A stretch of DNA of 64,000 nucleotides from an uncultured Selenomonadales bacterium. Lineage in GTDB: Bacteria > Bacillota > Negativicutes > Selenomonadales > Selenomonadaceae. This document shows positions 7,404 through 17,700 of this stretch, piece by piece. A program made the position numbers and the translations under genes. Positions within the stretch are counted from its first letter, which is position 1. The number at the start of each line of letters is the position of its first letter. The stretch covers positions 50,564-114,563 of the forward strand of contig CALFJB010000017.1 in NCBI GenBank assembly GCA_937877565.1. Reading direction: 5' to 3'. A model generated the notes under the pieces. The model was not told the DNA's origin. It searched no databases and saw only the letters and a program-made list of their open reading frames with translations.

Positions 7404-7427
7404 GCTTGCAGTGTAGCAAGCTTTTTT
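7404..7427 (+). terminator. Strong intrinsic terminator in the gene-free region
   Basis: Perfect GCTTGC/GCAAGC stem with a 6-base loop and six T. No coding sequence lies between the riboswitch and this site. Confidence 0.75.
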
Positions 7428-7488
7428 AATTTCGACTTCCTGCGAAGTTTCGCATGAATAAATTTGCTCATACATTTCAAATTACAGG

Positions 7489-7521
7489 CGGCGCAAAATT
7501 TTTCAGCGTCGTTTTTTTTTT
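7489..7521 (+). terminator. Intrinsic terminator with T10 tract
   Basis: Stem CGGCGC/GCGTCG (one G-U pair), 11-base loop, ten T. It is closely related in sequence to the hairpin at 7563-7582, so the two look like a local duplication. A smaller hairpin, TGCGAA/TTCGCA, lies at 7441-7454. Confidence 0.7.
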
Positions 7522-7553
7522 GTAACGGTAAAAATTTTTCGGCAATTTTCCAA

Positions 7554-7585
7554 ACAAAAAAGCGGCGCATTTTTTAGCGTCGTTT
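7554..7585 (-). terminator. Terminator of the chemoreceptor gene (probably bidirectional)
   Basis: Stem CGGCGC/GCGTCG at 7563-7582. On minus it is followed by a T-run (complement of the A-run 7555-7561), 40 bases after the chemoreceptor stop. On plus a shorter T-run follows. Confidence 0.65.
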
Positions 7586-7622
7586 TCTTGTTATTTTTCT
7601 TGTTATTTATGTTATTTCAAAA

Positions 7623-9620
7623 TTAGCGGCGAAGTTTGAAAGTGTTAATATCAGAATCCAAACTTTCAGCCATATCAGAAAGTTGACGACTTGCGGCGGC
7701 AATTTCTTCGATTGAGGCAGAAAGTTGTTGCGTTGAGGAAGAAACTGTTTCAGCCTCAACAGAAAGATTATTCGTGGCAGTTTCAATTTTGTTTATGGCG
7801 TTCGTTATTTGAATCCTGCCTTCATTTGCCTTTTGAACGGCGTTTGTAGCTTGATTAACTTTATCGGTAAGAGCCTCAACTTGTTTTGCAATTTCACGAA
7901 AAGCATCGCCTGTTTCATGAACAATTTCAACGCTTTTACTTGTCATAACCGTGCCTTCTTGCATACTTTGAACGGCTTTATCAGTTTGAGTTTGAACATT
8001 TTGAATAAGTTGGTTAATTTGATCTGCGGCAACGCTTGACTGTTCAGCAAGTTTTCTAACTTCATCTGCAACGACCGCAAAGCCGCGCCCGTGTTCACCT
8101 GCGCGAGCCGCCTCAATAGCCGCGTTTAACGCAAGCAAATTCGTTTGATCTGCAATGGCTGAAATTGTATCAACAATTTGCCCAATTTCTTTTGAACGTT
8201 CGCCGAGCGATTGAATGACGTTTGCAGAATCTTGAACGGTTTTTTCCAGCGACTTCATAGAATCTTCAGCGTTGCCAATAGTTGACGCGCCCGTTTCAGC
8301 GGTGGTACTTGTTTTAATGGAGGCGTCCGCCATTTCCTTAGAATTTTTTTCGATAATTTCAAGCAACTGTTGCATATTCTCAACCGTACTAATTGCGGCT
8401 ACTACGAAATTTTTTTGTTCGGAAGTTTCGGCGGCAACTTTTGAAATGGATTCTGCAATTTGATTGGCGGCGTTGGCTGATTGTTGCGAATTGTTATTGA
8501 GGTCTTCAGCCGCGTTTGCAACTTCATTGGCGTTTGTTTGAGCTTTACGGAAAAAATTATTTAGTTTGTCAGTCATTTTGTCAAAGGCGTTTGCAACTTG
8601 TCCGAGTTCGTCATTTGAATTAACGGGAATTTGTTCAACAGACAAATTGCCGGAAGAAATTTCGCCTGCGGTGTTGCTGATTAACTGAATAGGTTTAACT
8701 GCACTTTTTCCAATGTAAGTGGCAATGGCGGCAATTATAATCATCAGTACAAGCCCAATTCCTGCCAAAACGTAAGCTTGACTGTAAGCCTGCGCCGTTG
8801 CAAAAGAATAAGGTTTTGCAGTTGCGATAATCCAGCCCGTTTGATTTTCAAGGGCAAAACTTATAATTTTGTGTTTGCCGTCAAAAGTTTCTTCTTCAGT
8901 GCCGGATTTTTCGGCTGTAGCCTTTTTGAAAAATTCGTAGCCGCTCATATCGATTCTGTCTTCTTCAGATTTAATTTCAACTCCGGAATGTGCAACCAAT
9001 TTGCCATGCCTGTCAAGGATAAAAATTTCTGTGTCGTTGTCAGATTGCGAATTAACAATATCATCCAAAACTGAAATATTGTAATTGCGTTGGAGCATAC
9101 CAATAACATTTCCTGCAGAATTTTTCACGGGAACTTCAATAACGACAATTGAAAGTCCTGTGGTTTTACTAACAATGACATCTGAAACATTTTCGTTGCC
9201 GCGCATTGCCTCTTGAAAATAATCACGCGATTTAAGATTGACAAGTTTTGAACTGTCACTGCGAACAATTTGCTCCCCATCGCTGCCTGTCAAAACTATG
9301 TTGCTTGCGTCGTTGAAAAGTTGGTTACTGTTTTGAATCAGCGTTTTCATTTGAGCATTGCGCGATTCGTCAGGCGAAATTAAATGTTCCTGTACAGTAG
9401 GATTTAACGCCAAAAGTCGAAGTGCCGTAAAGTTATTTCCAATCATTGAGGAAATATCCTGCGCGATAAAATCATTTTTAATTTTTAAATCTTCCTTGAC
9501 AGATTCAATAGTGTTTGAAACTGTGTTGGCAGAACTTAACGCAACAGCAATAATCATAGGTATTGCGCCAATGATTATCAGTAAAAAAATTAGCTTTGTT
9601 TTGATACTTTGAAAATTCAT
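7623..9620 (-). CDS. Methyl-accepting chemotaxis protein with dCache sensor
   Basis: A 665-residue transmembrane chemoreceptor. TM1 is at about 8-30, a periplasmic/extracellular dCache_1 ligand domain spans about 31-280, TM2 is about 283-305, and HAMP about 307-360. The long cytoplasmic helical hairpin contains the invariant signalling tip (ADQTNLLALNAAIEAARAGE, then GRGFAVVADEVRKLAEQS). dCache domains bind amino acids, amines or organic acids, but the ligand cannot be read from sequence. The tip binds CheA/CheW, absent from this window. The ATG has GGAGGA 9 bases upstream, and a promoter (TTGCAG, 17 bases, TATAAG) lies at 9657-9685. There is no C-terminal CheR-tethering pentapeptide; the protein ends in KLRR. 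Confidence 0.95.
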   Translation of the reverse strand: MNFQSIKTKLIFLLIIIGAIPMIIAVALSSANTVSNTIESVKEDLKIKNDFIAQDISSMIGNNFTALRLLALNPTVQEHLISPDESRNAQMKTLIQNSNQLFNDASNIVLTGSDGEQIVRSDSSKLVNLKSRDYFQEAMRGNENVSDVIVSKTTGLSIVVIEVPVKNSAGNVIGMLQRNYNISVLDDIVNSQSDNDTEIFILDRHGKLVAHSGVEIKSEEDRIDMSGYEFFKKATAEKSGTEEETFDGKHKIISFALENQTGWIIATAKPYSFATAQAYSQAYVLAGIGLVLMIIIAAIATYIGKSAVKPIQLISNTAGEISSGNLSVEQIPVNSNDELGQVANAFDKMTDKLNNFFRKAQTNANEVANAAEDLNNNSQQSANAANQIAESISKVAAETSEQKNFVVAAISTVENMQQLLEIIEKNSKEMADASIKTSTTAETGASTIGNAEDSMKSLEKTVQDSANVIQSLGERSKEIGQIVDTISAIADQTNLLALNAAIEAARAGEHGRGFAVVADEVRKLAEQSSVAADQINQLIQNVQTQTDKAVQSMQEGTVMTSKSVEIVHETGDAFREIAKQVEALTDKVNQATNAVQKANEGRIQITNAINKIETATNNLSVEAETVSSSTQQLSASIEEIAAASRQLSDMAESLDSDINTFKLRR

Positions 9621-9656
9621 AAGTATTCCTCCTACTTAAATTAAAAGCTATTATTA

Positions 9657-9685
9657 CTTATATAAATTGAAAAATATCCCTGCAA
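9657..9685 (-). promoter_or_regulatory. Promoter for the chemoreceptor
   Basis: On minus: TTGCAG (9680-9685), 17-base spacer, TATAAG (9657-9662), about 37 bases before the ATG. Confidence 0.6.
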
Positions 9686-9716
9686 TATTTTAAAATTTTT
9701 TGGCGCGTTTTGATTA

Positions 9717-9745
9717 TCGACAATTTTTGTAAATTATGCTATATT
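9717..9745 (+). promoter_or_regulatory. Promoter for glutamine synthetase
   Basis: TCGACA, 17-base spacer, TATATT. The -10 ends 29 bases before the ATG, which is preceded by AAGGAG. Confidence 0.6.
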
Positions 9746-9774
9746 TTCACAGAATTTTTTAAGGAGCTGATTAA

Positions 9775-11658
9775 ATGGCAGACTTACTTTACACGATAAA
9801 AGCAAACACACCCAAAGAGGAAATTATAAAACAACTGCGCGACCATCCCGAAATAAAATTTGTATCACTTTTGGGAATTGACTTGGCGGGCAATGATACT
9901 GATGAAAAAATTCCCGTGCGGATTTTTATCAAGGATATTGACGAATTTTACGCGGGACGCGCCGTGCAAACTGACGGCTCAAGCGTCGTACTTCCTGGAA
10001 TTGCAACAATTAATAATGCAAAAGTTGATATGCCTATTGATCCTTCGGTTAATTGGTTCGTTGACTACAATTTTGAAAACTACGATAACTTGACAAATCG
10101 CCCCGTTGGTACTTTGAGAATACCGAGCTTTTTAATTCACGAAGGCAAGCGCGTTGACAGCCGCGCCGTTTTGACGGACACTTTAATTAATGTCAAAAAA
10201 GAATTGGTTGACTTGTTCCACCATTACCCTGAAATTAGCGGTACAACTTTCAACGGCAAAGATGTTGTGGATATTGCATTTACTTCAGCAACGGAGCTTG
10301 AATTTTGGGTTAAAACACCGCTTGAAGAGGCGGCAGTTGAGGAAATGACGGCGTCTCAAGTTATGCAGGAGCAATATTGGGAACGCACTCACGGCGCGGT
10401 ACGTTGTGCGCTTGAACAAAGTTTAATGGAGCTTGACAAATACGGCTTGCAAGTTGAAATGGGGCATAAAGAAGTTGGCGGACTTAAAGCACAAATTGAC
10501 GAGTCCGGACACTTAACGCACGTTTGCGAACAATTGGAAATTGACTGGAAATACGCGGACGCGGTACAGGCGGCGGACAATGAAATAATCGTTCGTACTG
10601 TTGTTAAAGAAATTTTCCGCGCCAACGGTCTTGAAGTCAGCTTTAAAGCAAAGCCAATGATTGGGCTTGCAGGTAACGGCGAACATACTCACATTGGACT
10701 TGCCGCAATTACTGCTGAAGGCAAAATGTTTAATCTTTTCGCCGCCAAAAATCCTGAAAAAGATTATATGAGTGCAGTTGGTTACGGCGCGTTGATGGGC
10801 TTGCTGAAACATTACGAAGTTATAAATCCTTTCGTAAGTTCGACAAATGATTCTTTGAACAGATTGAAGCCCGGCTTTGAGGCTCCTGTTTGTATTGTTA
10901 CGAGTTTGGGACATACGCCGAAATTTCCGAGCCGCAACCGTACAATTTTAGTTAGTCTTATTCGTGATTTGGAAAATCCAATGGCAACCCGTTTTGAATT
11001 GCGCGGCTGCAACCCTTACAGCAATATTTATTTAGTTTTGGCGGCGTCATATTCGGCGATTATCGACGGAATTAAAATGAGCGTCAACCATACGACGGAC
11101 GAACTTTTAGCGGAACTTAGCAAAGATGCAGGCGTTGAAGGTTTTTATTTGGAAAAAGATCGCGCTTATCGCAGTGAAAAAGATGTTTTTGAAGATTATA
11201 CCGCCGAAGAACGCGACAAACTTTTTGGTAAACCGCCTGCAACTGTTTGGGAAAATATGGCGGCGTTTGATAAATATCCAGACAAAGTAAAAATAATTTC
11301 AAGCGGTGGCGCGTTGCAAGAAAGAATTATCGCCGGTTTTAGAGAAGGTGCGCTCCTGCGCTGGAAAACTGAATTAATTTCAAGGATTTTACCTGAAATG
11401 AGAAATATTGTTCGCAAAGCACAAAAAATTGAAACAAATTTTGTAACTGATAAAGACGCTTACAACTGGAATAAAATTTTTAAACTTCGCGCAGAACTTG
11501 CCAAAGATTCAATCGACGAAGAATCTTTATTCACGCAATTAATAACCGCGTTGACAACCGGCGAATACGATAAAGCATCTGAAATTCAAATTGAAATTTA
11601 TAACAAGATTGAGGAACTGAAAATTTTGTACGACGCCTACGAAAAAAATATTATTTAA
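9775..11658 (+). CDS. glnA: Glutamine synthetase, long (about 627-residue) form
   Basis: Cytoplasmic ATP-dependent ligation of ammonia to glutamate. The GSI-type catalytic core is visible in order: metal ligands in TELEFWV (173-179), MGHKEVGG (229-236), the ammonia/metal loop AGNGEHTHIGL (299-309), substrate loop NDSLNRLKPG (358-367), ATP/phosphate SRNRT (386-390) and the ELRGCNPYSN strand. Unlike ordinary 440-470-residue GSI enzymes, about 180 extra, mostly helical residues follow the core. GSIII enzymes are longer still (about 700). The usual Tyr adenylylation motif is not recognisable. It is monocistronic, between its own promoter and a terminator. The sequence shows no glnR-type operator that I could identify. 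Confidence 0.9.
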   Translation: MADLLYTIKANTPKEEIIKQLRDHPEIKFVSLLGIDLAGNDTDEKIPVRIFIKDIDEFYAGRAVQTDGSSVVLPGIATINNAKVDMPIDPSVNWFVDYNFENYDNLTNRPVGTLRIPSFLIHEGKRVDSRAVLTDTLINVKKELVDLFHHYPEISGTTFNGKDVVDIAFTSATELEFWVKTPLEEAAVEEMTASQVMQEQYWERTHGAVRCALEQSLMELDKYGLQVEMGHKEVGGLKAQIDESGHLTHVCEQLEIDWKYADAVQAADNEIIVRTVVKEIFRANGLEVSFKAKPMIGLAGNGEHTHIGLAAITAEGKMFNLFAAKNPEKDYMSAVGYGALMGLLKHYEVINPFVSSTNDSLNRLKPGFEAPVCIVTSLGHTPKFPSRNRTILVSLIRDLENPMATRFELRGCNPYSNIYLVLAASYSAIIDGIKMSVNHTTDELLAELSKDAGVEGFYLEKDRAYRSEKDVFEDYTAEERDKLFGKPPATVWENMAAFDKYPDKVKIISSGGALQERIIAGFREGALLRWKTELISRILPEMRNIVRKAQKIETNFVTDKDAYNWNKIFKLRAELAKDSIDEESLFTQLITALTTGEYDKASEIQIEIYNKIEELKILYDAYEKNII

Positions 11659-11677
11659 ATTAAATCACCAAAAATAA

Positions 11678-11716
11678 AAAAAAGACACCACCGTTAATTA
11701 AAACAGTGGTGTTTTA
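11678..11716. terminator. Bidirectional terminator between glnA and the giant gene
   Basis: Stem ACACCAC/GTGGTGT (11685-11691 with 11706-11712) is extended by flanking A/T pairs, with an A-run on the left and T-run on the right. It serves convergent genes. Confidence 0.85.
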
Positions 11717-11732
11717 AATTGGAAAAAATGAA

Positions 11733-14700
11733 TTACTTTTTGAAAGTTATATTGGTTGAATCGTCCTTTGCAAGCTCGGTAACATTATCATTATCTTCAA
11801 AAGTATCATCAACAGAATAATTTGTATCCGCAACTTTCATCAAGGAAGAAATTGAATTTCCATCTTTAATGAAATTGGGGCTACCGTCAAACCAGTAAGA
11901 CGTTTTGTTATTTGAATCAAGCAAAGTAATTTTTTTGTCCTTTGAATTTTGAACAGTGACAGAGCCGTTATCCATATTGAAAATTACGTCCGAGTTGTCA
12001 AGATAATAACTTGAAATATCGCCGGAAAGTTTAATTTTGTCTTTGCCTGCGGTATAGTCTGTAATAACATCGTTGCCACTTTCATAAACGAAAAGGTCTT
12101 TGCCGTCGCCGCCGGTAAGCGTGTCATTGCCTGCGCCGCCATTTAAAGTATCAGCTTTTGTTCCGCCTACAATCAAATTATCTGAATCGTTGCCAATAAT
12201 GCTTGACGCTACATTTGCGCCGTAAATATTTTCTACGCCGGTTTCAACCGCGCCTTTAAACGCTGAAGTTAAAGTTAATTCAGTTTTATCTTCGTTGTAA
12301 ATCTTGCCTTTTTCGTAAACTTGAACGGACTCATTGACATTAACTTTTTTGCCCGCCGCGTCTTTGACAGTCAATTTTTTGTTGAAGATAACGTCACTGC
12401 CTTTTACTGATGCTGTAATATTTTTTGCGTCGATAGAAATTTTATCGTCTTCAGAATAATCTGCGATAACGTCTTTGCCTGCCGAATAAATGAAAACGTC
12501 CGCGCCGTCGCCGCCAATAAGCGTATCATTTCCGGTATTGCCCCAAAGTGTATCGTTGCCGTAACCGCCGAGAATTGAATTATTTTTTGCGTTGCCGGTA
12601 AATTTGACAGAATCAGTTGCCGCGCCGTCAATACTTACAATCGCACTATCTGCAACGTAGACATTTTCAGAAAAATATGAAGTGAGCGTGGCGGCAGTTT
12701 TTTGTTTATTTAAAATGTAGCCGTCATAATAAATTTGAACGTTGGAATTATTTTGGGCGTCAAGCGTTGTAATTTTTTTGCCCACGCCGTCTTTAACCGT
12801 CAAATTGCCGTTCGCAGTTTCAAAAATAACATCGTTATCGTTGACGTAAGAATTTGCAATTTCAGATTTGAGAGAAATTTTTTCACCTTCCGTGTAATCT
12901 GAAATAACATCGTCGCCACTTTCATAAACGAAAACGTCTTTACTGTCGCCGCCGGTAAGCGTGTCATTGCCCTTGCCGCCGTTCAAAGTATCAAATTTTG
13001 TGCCGCCGATAATCAAATTATCTGAATCGTTGCCCAAAATGCTTGACGCTACATTTGCGCCGTAAATATTTTCTACGCCGGTTTCAACCGCACCTTTGAA
13101 CGCTGAAGTTAAAGTTAAATCAGTTTTATCTTCGTTGTAAATCTTGCCGCCTTCGTAAATTTTAACTTCGTCATTAACAGTAACTTTTTTGCCGGTAGCA
13201 TTTTTGACAGTCAATTTATTATTTTCAACTTTGAAAACAACATCATTGCCGCTGATTGACGGTGTAAATTTTTCGTCAATTAAAATTTTGTCGTCTTCGG
13301 CGTAGTCAACAATAATATCTTTGCCTGCGCTGTAAACGAAAACGTCCGCGCCGTCGCCACCGGTAAGCGTATCATTGCCCTTGCCGCCGTTCAAAGTATC
13401 GTCGCCGTTGCTGCCGAGAATTGAATTATTTTTTGCGTTGCCGATAATTTCAACAGAATCAGCCGCCGCGCCGTTAATTGAAACAACTGAAGAAGTTTTT
13501 TCCGTGTAACTTTCATTTAAATCTGAAGTGAGCGTAACAGATTTTTTCTTTGCGTCGTAAACCGCGCCCGCGTCATAAATTTTTGTTACAGTTTGATTAT
13601 TTGAATCTGCGCTTGTAATTGATGCGCCGACGCCGTCCAAAATTTTTATCGAGCCGTTGCCAACATTGAAAATTAAATTTTTACCTTCAACTTCCCAATT
13701 TTCAATTTCGCCGCCGTTAATTTTGAGCGTGTCATTTTTAGTCCAGCCGGAAATAACGTCGTTGCCGTCGCCGGAAGTGTAGGAGTAATAATTTTTCCCG
13801 TTTGTCGCAAAAATTGAATCGTCGCCCGCGCCGCCAATAATTGTATTATGTGAAGCACTGCTCCCCAGCGAAATAATATCAGCGTCCGCGCCGGTTGTAA
13901 TTACTGCCTGACGTCCATTTTGAGTAAAAGTATCTGAAATTTCGCTGCCGACAACTGAAACATTTTTATAATTTCCTGTGCCAAGCGTGAGCGAATATCC
14001 TTCAGAAATTGTAACTTCGCCCTTATTGACTGCAGATGCCGCAACTGAAACGTTTTTGCCGTCAAGCGAAAAATCTTTGGCTTTGGCAGTATTTTTTACT
14101 CCCGAAATTGTAATTAAAGTTTCGCCGCTGCTGGCGTTGTTGTAGGTAATTGACTTGCCGTCACTTGCGAGCGAATAACCCGCCGAAATTAAATCTGTTT
14201 TGTAAGTTGCGGTATTGTTGCTGATTGCCCAACCTTCCGCAGTAGCCGAAGATTTTACAACGTCTTTGGCAAGTTTCAAAGTGTAGCCGTTCGTAACTGT
14301 AACAGTAGATTCATTGAGTGAAGAATTTGAAACGGTAATAACGTTGCCGGAAACTGAAAGACCGTTTGTATTTTTGACGCCGGAAATTGTTGTTAAAATT
14401 TCGCCGCCGGTTGCAGGTGTAAATGTAACGGTTGCCGCGTTGTTTGTCCAATTTGACGCCGTTTTGTCGCCAATATATGAAAATTCATCCCAATGCGCTT
14501 TTACAGCGTCTGTAGTTTTCAATTTTGAAGTATCGATAACTCCGCTTGAAATTGTAATTGACGTTGGATTTTCCGGCAAAATTTCATCTGTAGGAGTGAA
14601 AACGATTTTTCCATTTGAACGAGCAAAATTATTTTCGCTCAAAGTTAAACCACTCTTCAAGCCGGTAACAGTAAATTCTTCGCCTTGAGTTTGATTTTTC

Positions 14701-17700
14701 CAAATGTATTCATTGCCGTTCTTTTGATAACCTGTGCTTGTGCCGCTCAAAGTAATTTCGTAAGTGCCGTTATTTTCCTGCGAATTAAATTCAATAGGCT
14801 GAACCGTGCCGCCCGTGAGTTCCAAATTATAATTTTTCTTGTCGATAGAAACTTTGCCGTGAGAATCGTCAAGCGCGGTTGCATTTACAATAACTTTTCC
14901 ATTTGCAACGATAACATCAGCAGTTGAATTTTCATTTTCAGAAACTGTTAAATCGCCGGAAGTTTTCAAACCGCTAATTTTTATTTCGTCGTAATTTTCA
15001 GCCGGTACAAAATTATAAGTGTTGCCGCTGCCGTCGAAATAAGCCGCCGCGTAAGACGAACGATAAATATAATCTGTACCCGATTTAGTCAACGCGGGCT
15101 GGACAGTTTGAGCTGAAGTGTTGACGCCGCTAAATTGCAATTCAAAATTCACAGCGTCGGAAATGTTGGAATTGTTTTGAGTCAACGCAACTTGATATGT
15201 TGAATTTGAATTTAAATCAACTGCACTTTCAGTCAAAGTAACAGTGCCGCCGCTTACCGTTACGCCGTCCGCAGATTTAATCCCCGTCAAAGTGAAAGTT
15301 TCGCCGTGAGATTGTGCCGTGTAAGTTACGCCGCTTGAAGTTTTGGTGTAATATTCGCCGACGCCCGCTGCCGTGTAATTCAAAGTGCCGTTGTCAAGGC
15401 TGAAGTTTTCGTTGATTGTATCTGCAGTTGTATCAACGCCTGCATCCAATTCGACAGAAAAAGTACCGCCGCTAATTTCAACTGATTTTTTATCAAGCGC
15501 ACTTGCATAGAATTTAAATTCTGTAGTTTCGCCGTCCGTTACCAAAACATTTTCGCCGAGTTTTGCCGCGTCGCTCAAATTTGTAATTGTAAAAGTTTTG
15601 GCAGTCGTTGCAGGATGGCAAGTAATTTTGTTTGAAACTGAATCGTCGTACCACGCAACATAATTCGTCGAAGTGTAGACGCCATTTTCAAGTTTCGCCG
15701 CCGCGTCAACTGTCTTTGTATTTGTAATGCCCGCGTCAAGTTGCAAAGTGCAATTCCCATTTTTCGGCGTCAAAATAATTTCTGTGCCGTCAGTGAAGTT
15801 GCCGCTAGGTAACGCAGTTGCAGAAAGTTTTACAGTGTAAGCAGAATTATTTTCTGTGACTTTTAAGCCGTCAGTTGAATCAACGCCGCTAATTTCAAAC
15901 AAAGCAGTCGGCGAAGTTGCGGGAACATATTCCGCGCCGTTGTATCCTGCAGTTTTAACGTAAGCAGCATTGTAAACAAAGCCGCCGCCAACTTTTGCCG
16001 CCCAACCTTCGGAAATGTTTTCAGGTGCAGAAACGCCGCGCAATTCTAATTCATATTTGTCATTGTCGATTGAAACTGTTTGATCGTCCAGCGCGGTTGA
16101 ATTTACAATAACTTTTCCATTTGCAACGATAACATCAGCAGTTGAATTTTCATTTTCAGAAACTGTTAAATCGCCGGAAGTTTTCAAACCGCTAATTTTT
16201 ATTTCGTCGTAATTTTCAGCCGGTACAAAATTATAAGTGTTGCCGCTGCCGTCGAAATAAGCCGCCGCGTAAGACGAACGATAAATATAATCTGTACCCG
16301 ATTTAGTCAACGCGGGCTGGACAGTTTGAGCTGAAGTGTTGACGCCGCTAAATTGCAATTCAAAATTCACAGCGTCGGAAATGTTGGAATTGTTTTGAGT
16401 CAACGCAACTTGATATGTTGAATTTGAATTTAAATCAACTGCACTTTCAGTCAAAGTAACAGTGCCGCCGCTTACCGTTACGCCGTCCGCAGATTTAATC
16501 CCCGTCAAAGTGAAAGTTTCGCCGTGAGATTGTGCCGTGTAAGTTACGCCGCTTGAAGTTTTGGTGTAATATTCGCCGACGCCCGCTGCCGTGTAATTCA
16601 AAGTGCCGTTGTCAAGGCTGAAGTTTTCGTTGATTGTATCTGCAGTTGTATCAACGCCTGCATCCAATTCGACAGAAAAAGTACCGCCGCTAATTTCAAC
16701 TGATTTTTTATCAAGCGCACTTGCATAGAATTTAAATTCTGTAGTTTCGCCGTCCGTTACCAAAACATTTTCGCCGAGTTTTGCCGCGTCGCTCAAATTT
16801 GTAATTGTAAAAGTTTTGGCAGTCGTTGCAGGGTGGAATGTCAAAGTTGCGCCGTCAATTTTGCTGTAGGCTTTGTAAGTTTTTGAAGTGTATTTTCCGC
16901 CGCTTAAAGTTGCCGCCGCGTTTTGCGTCAAGGTCTTTTCGCCGGTAAAGCCGCTGTCAAATTCAAAGTTTGCAGTTATATTTGAATCTATGTTCGCCAA
17001 AGTTACAGTTGTTTCATCATTCAAACTTGCAACTGCAGAATCAGCAACTTTTACCGTGTAAGTCGTGCCGGTTTTTGAAACTGTAAAGCCGGTGTTACTT
17101 TCAACGCCGCTAAGACTGAATAAAGTTTTGGGCGTGGTCGTGCCGGTGTAGTTAATATTGTTGCCGTCAATTTCCCAACCTTCAACGCTGTAATATTCAG
17201 TTTGATAATTTAAGCCGCTCCAATTTTCATCAGTCAAAGTTGCCGCGCTTACGCCGTCAAATTCCATTGTGAAATTGTCACTTGTTGTAAGTGTAGCGTT
17301 GCCTTGTGCAAGCGCGTCTTTGGAAATTGTAATTTTATCGCCGCTTACTGAAATATTTTTGCCAAGTTCAGCATCAGTATCTAAGCCGCTGATTGTAAAA
17401 GTTTTGCGGTCGTATGTGAAATATTTAATCGTATTGTCAACAACGCGATAACCTGCAGTATTTCCGGCAGAAATGTAACTGAAAGTGTCGCCCGCCATTG
17501 TACCGTTTTCAGTTTTTTCTTCGCTCGGTACAATATCGCTGCCAAGTTTCAAAGTATAACCTTCGCTGACAGTAACAACTTTGCTTGTGTCAAGTACGGT
17601 ATCAGATTTAATTTCTATCGTCGTGCCGTCAACTTCAACGCCCACCGTGTCAGTCAAGCCGCTAATCTCGAATAAATCTTCACTGCCGCTAACAGAATCA

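Noticed and set aside
7346..7570. 74-codon minus-strand frame with several Cys between the riboswitch region and the chemoreceptor
   Set aside because: It runs through three hairpins/terminators and part of the heptamer palindrome, lacks a ribosome site, and its composition follows the repeats. Not a credible gene.
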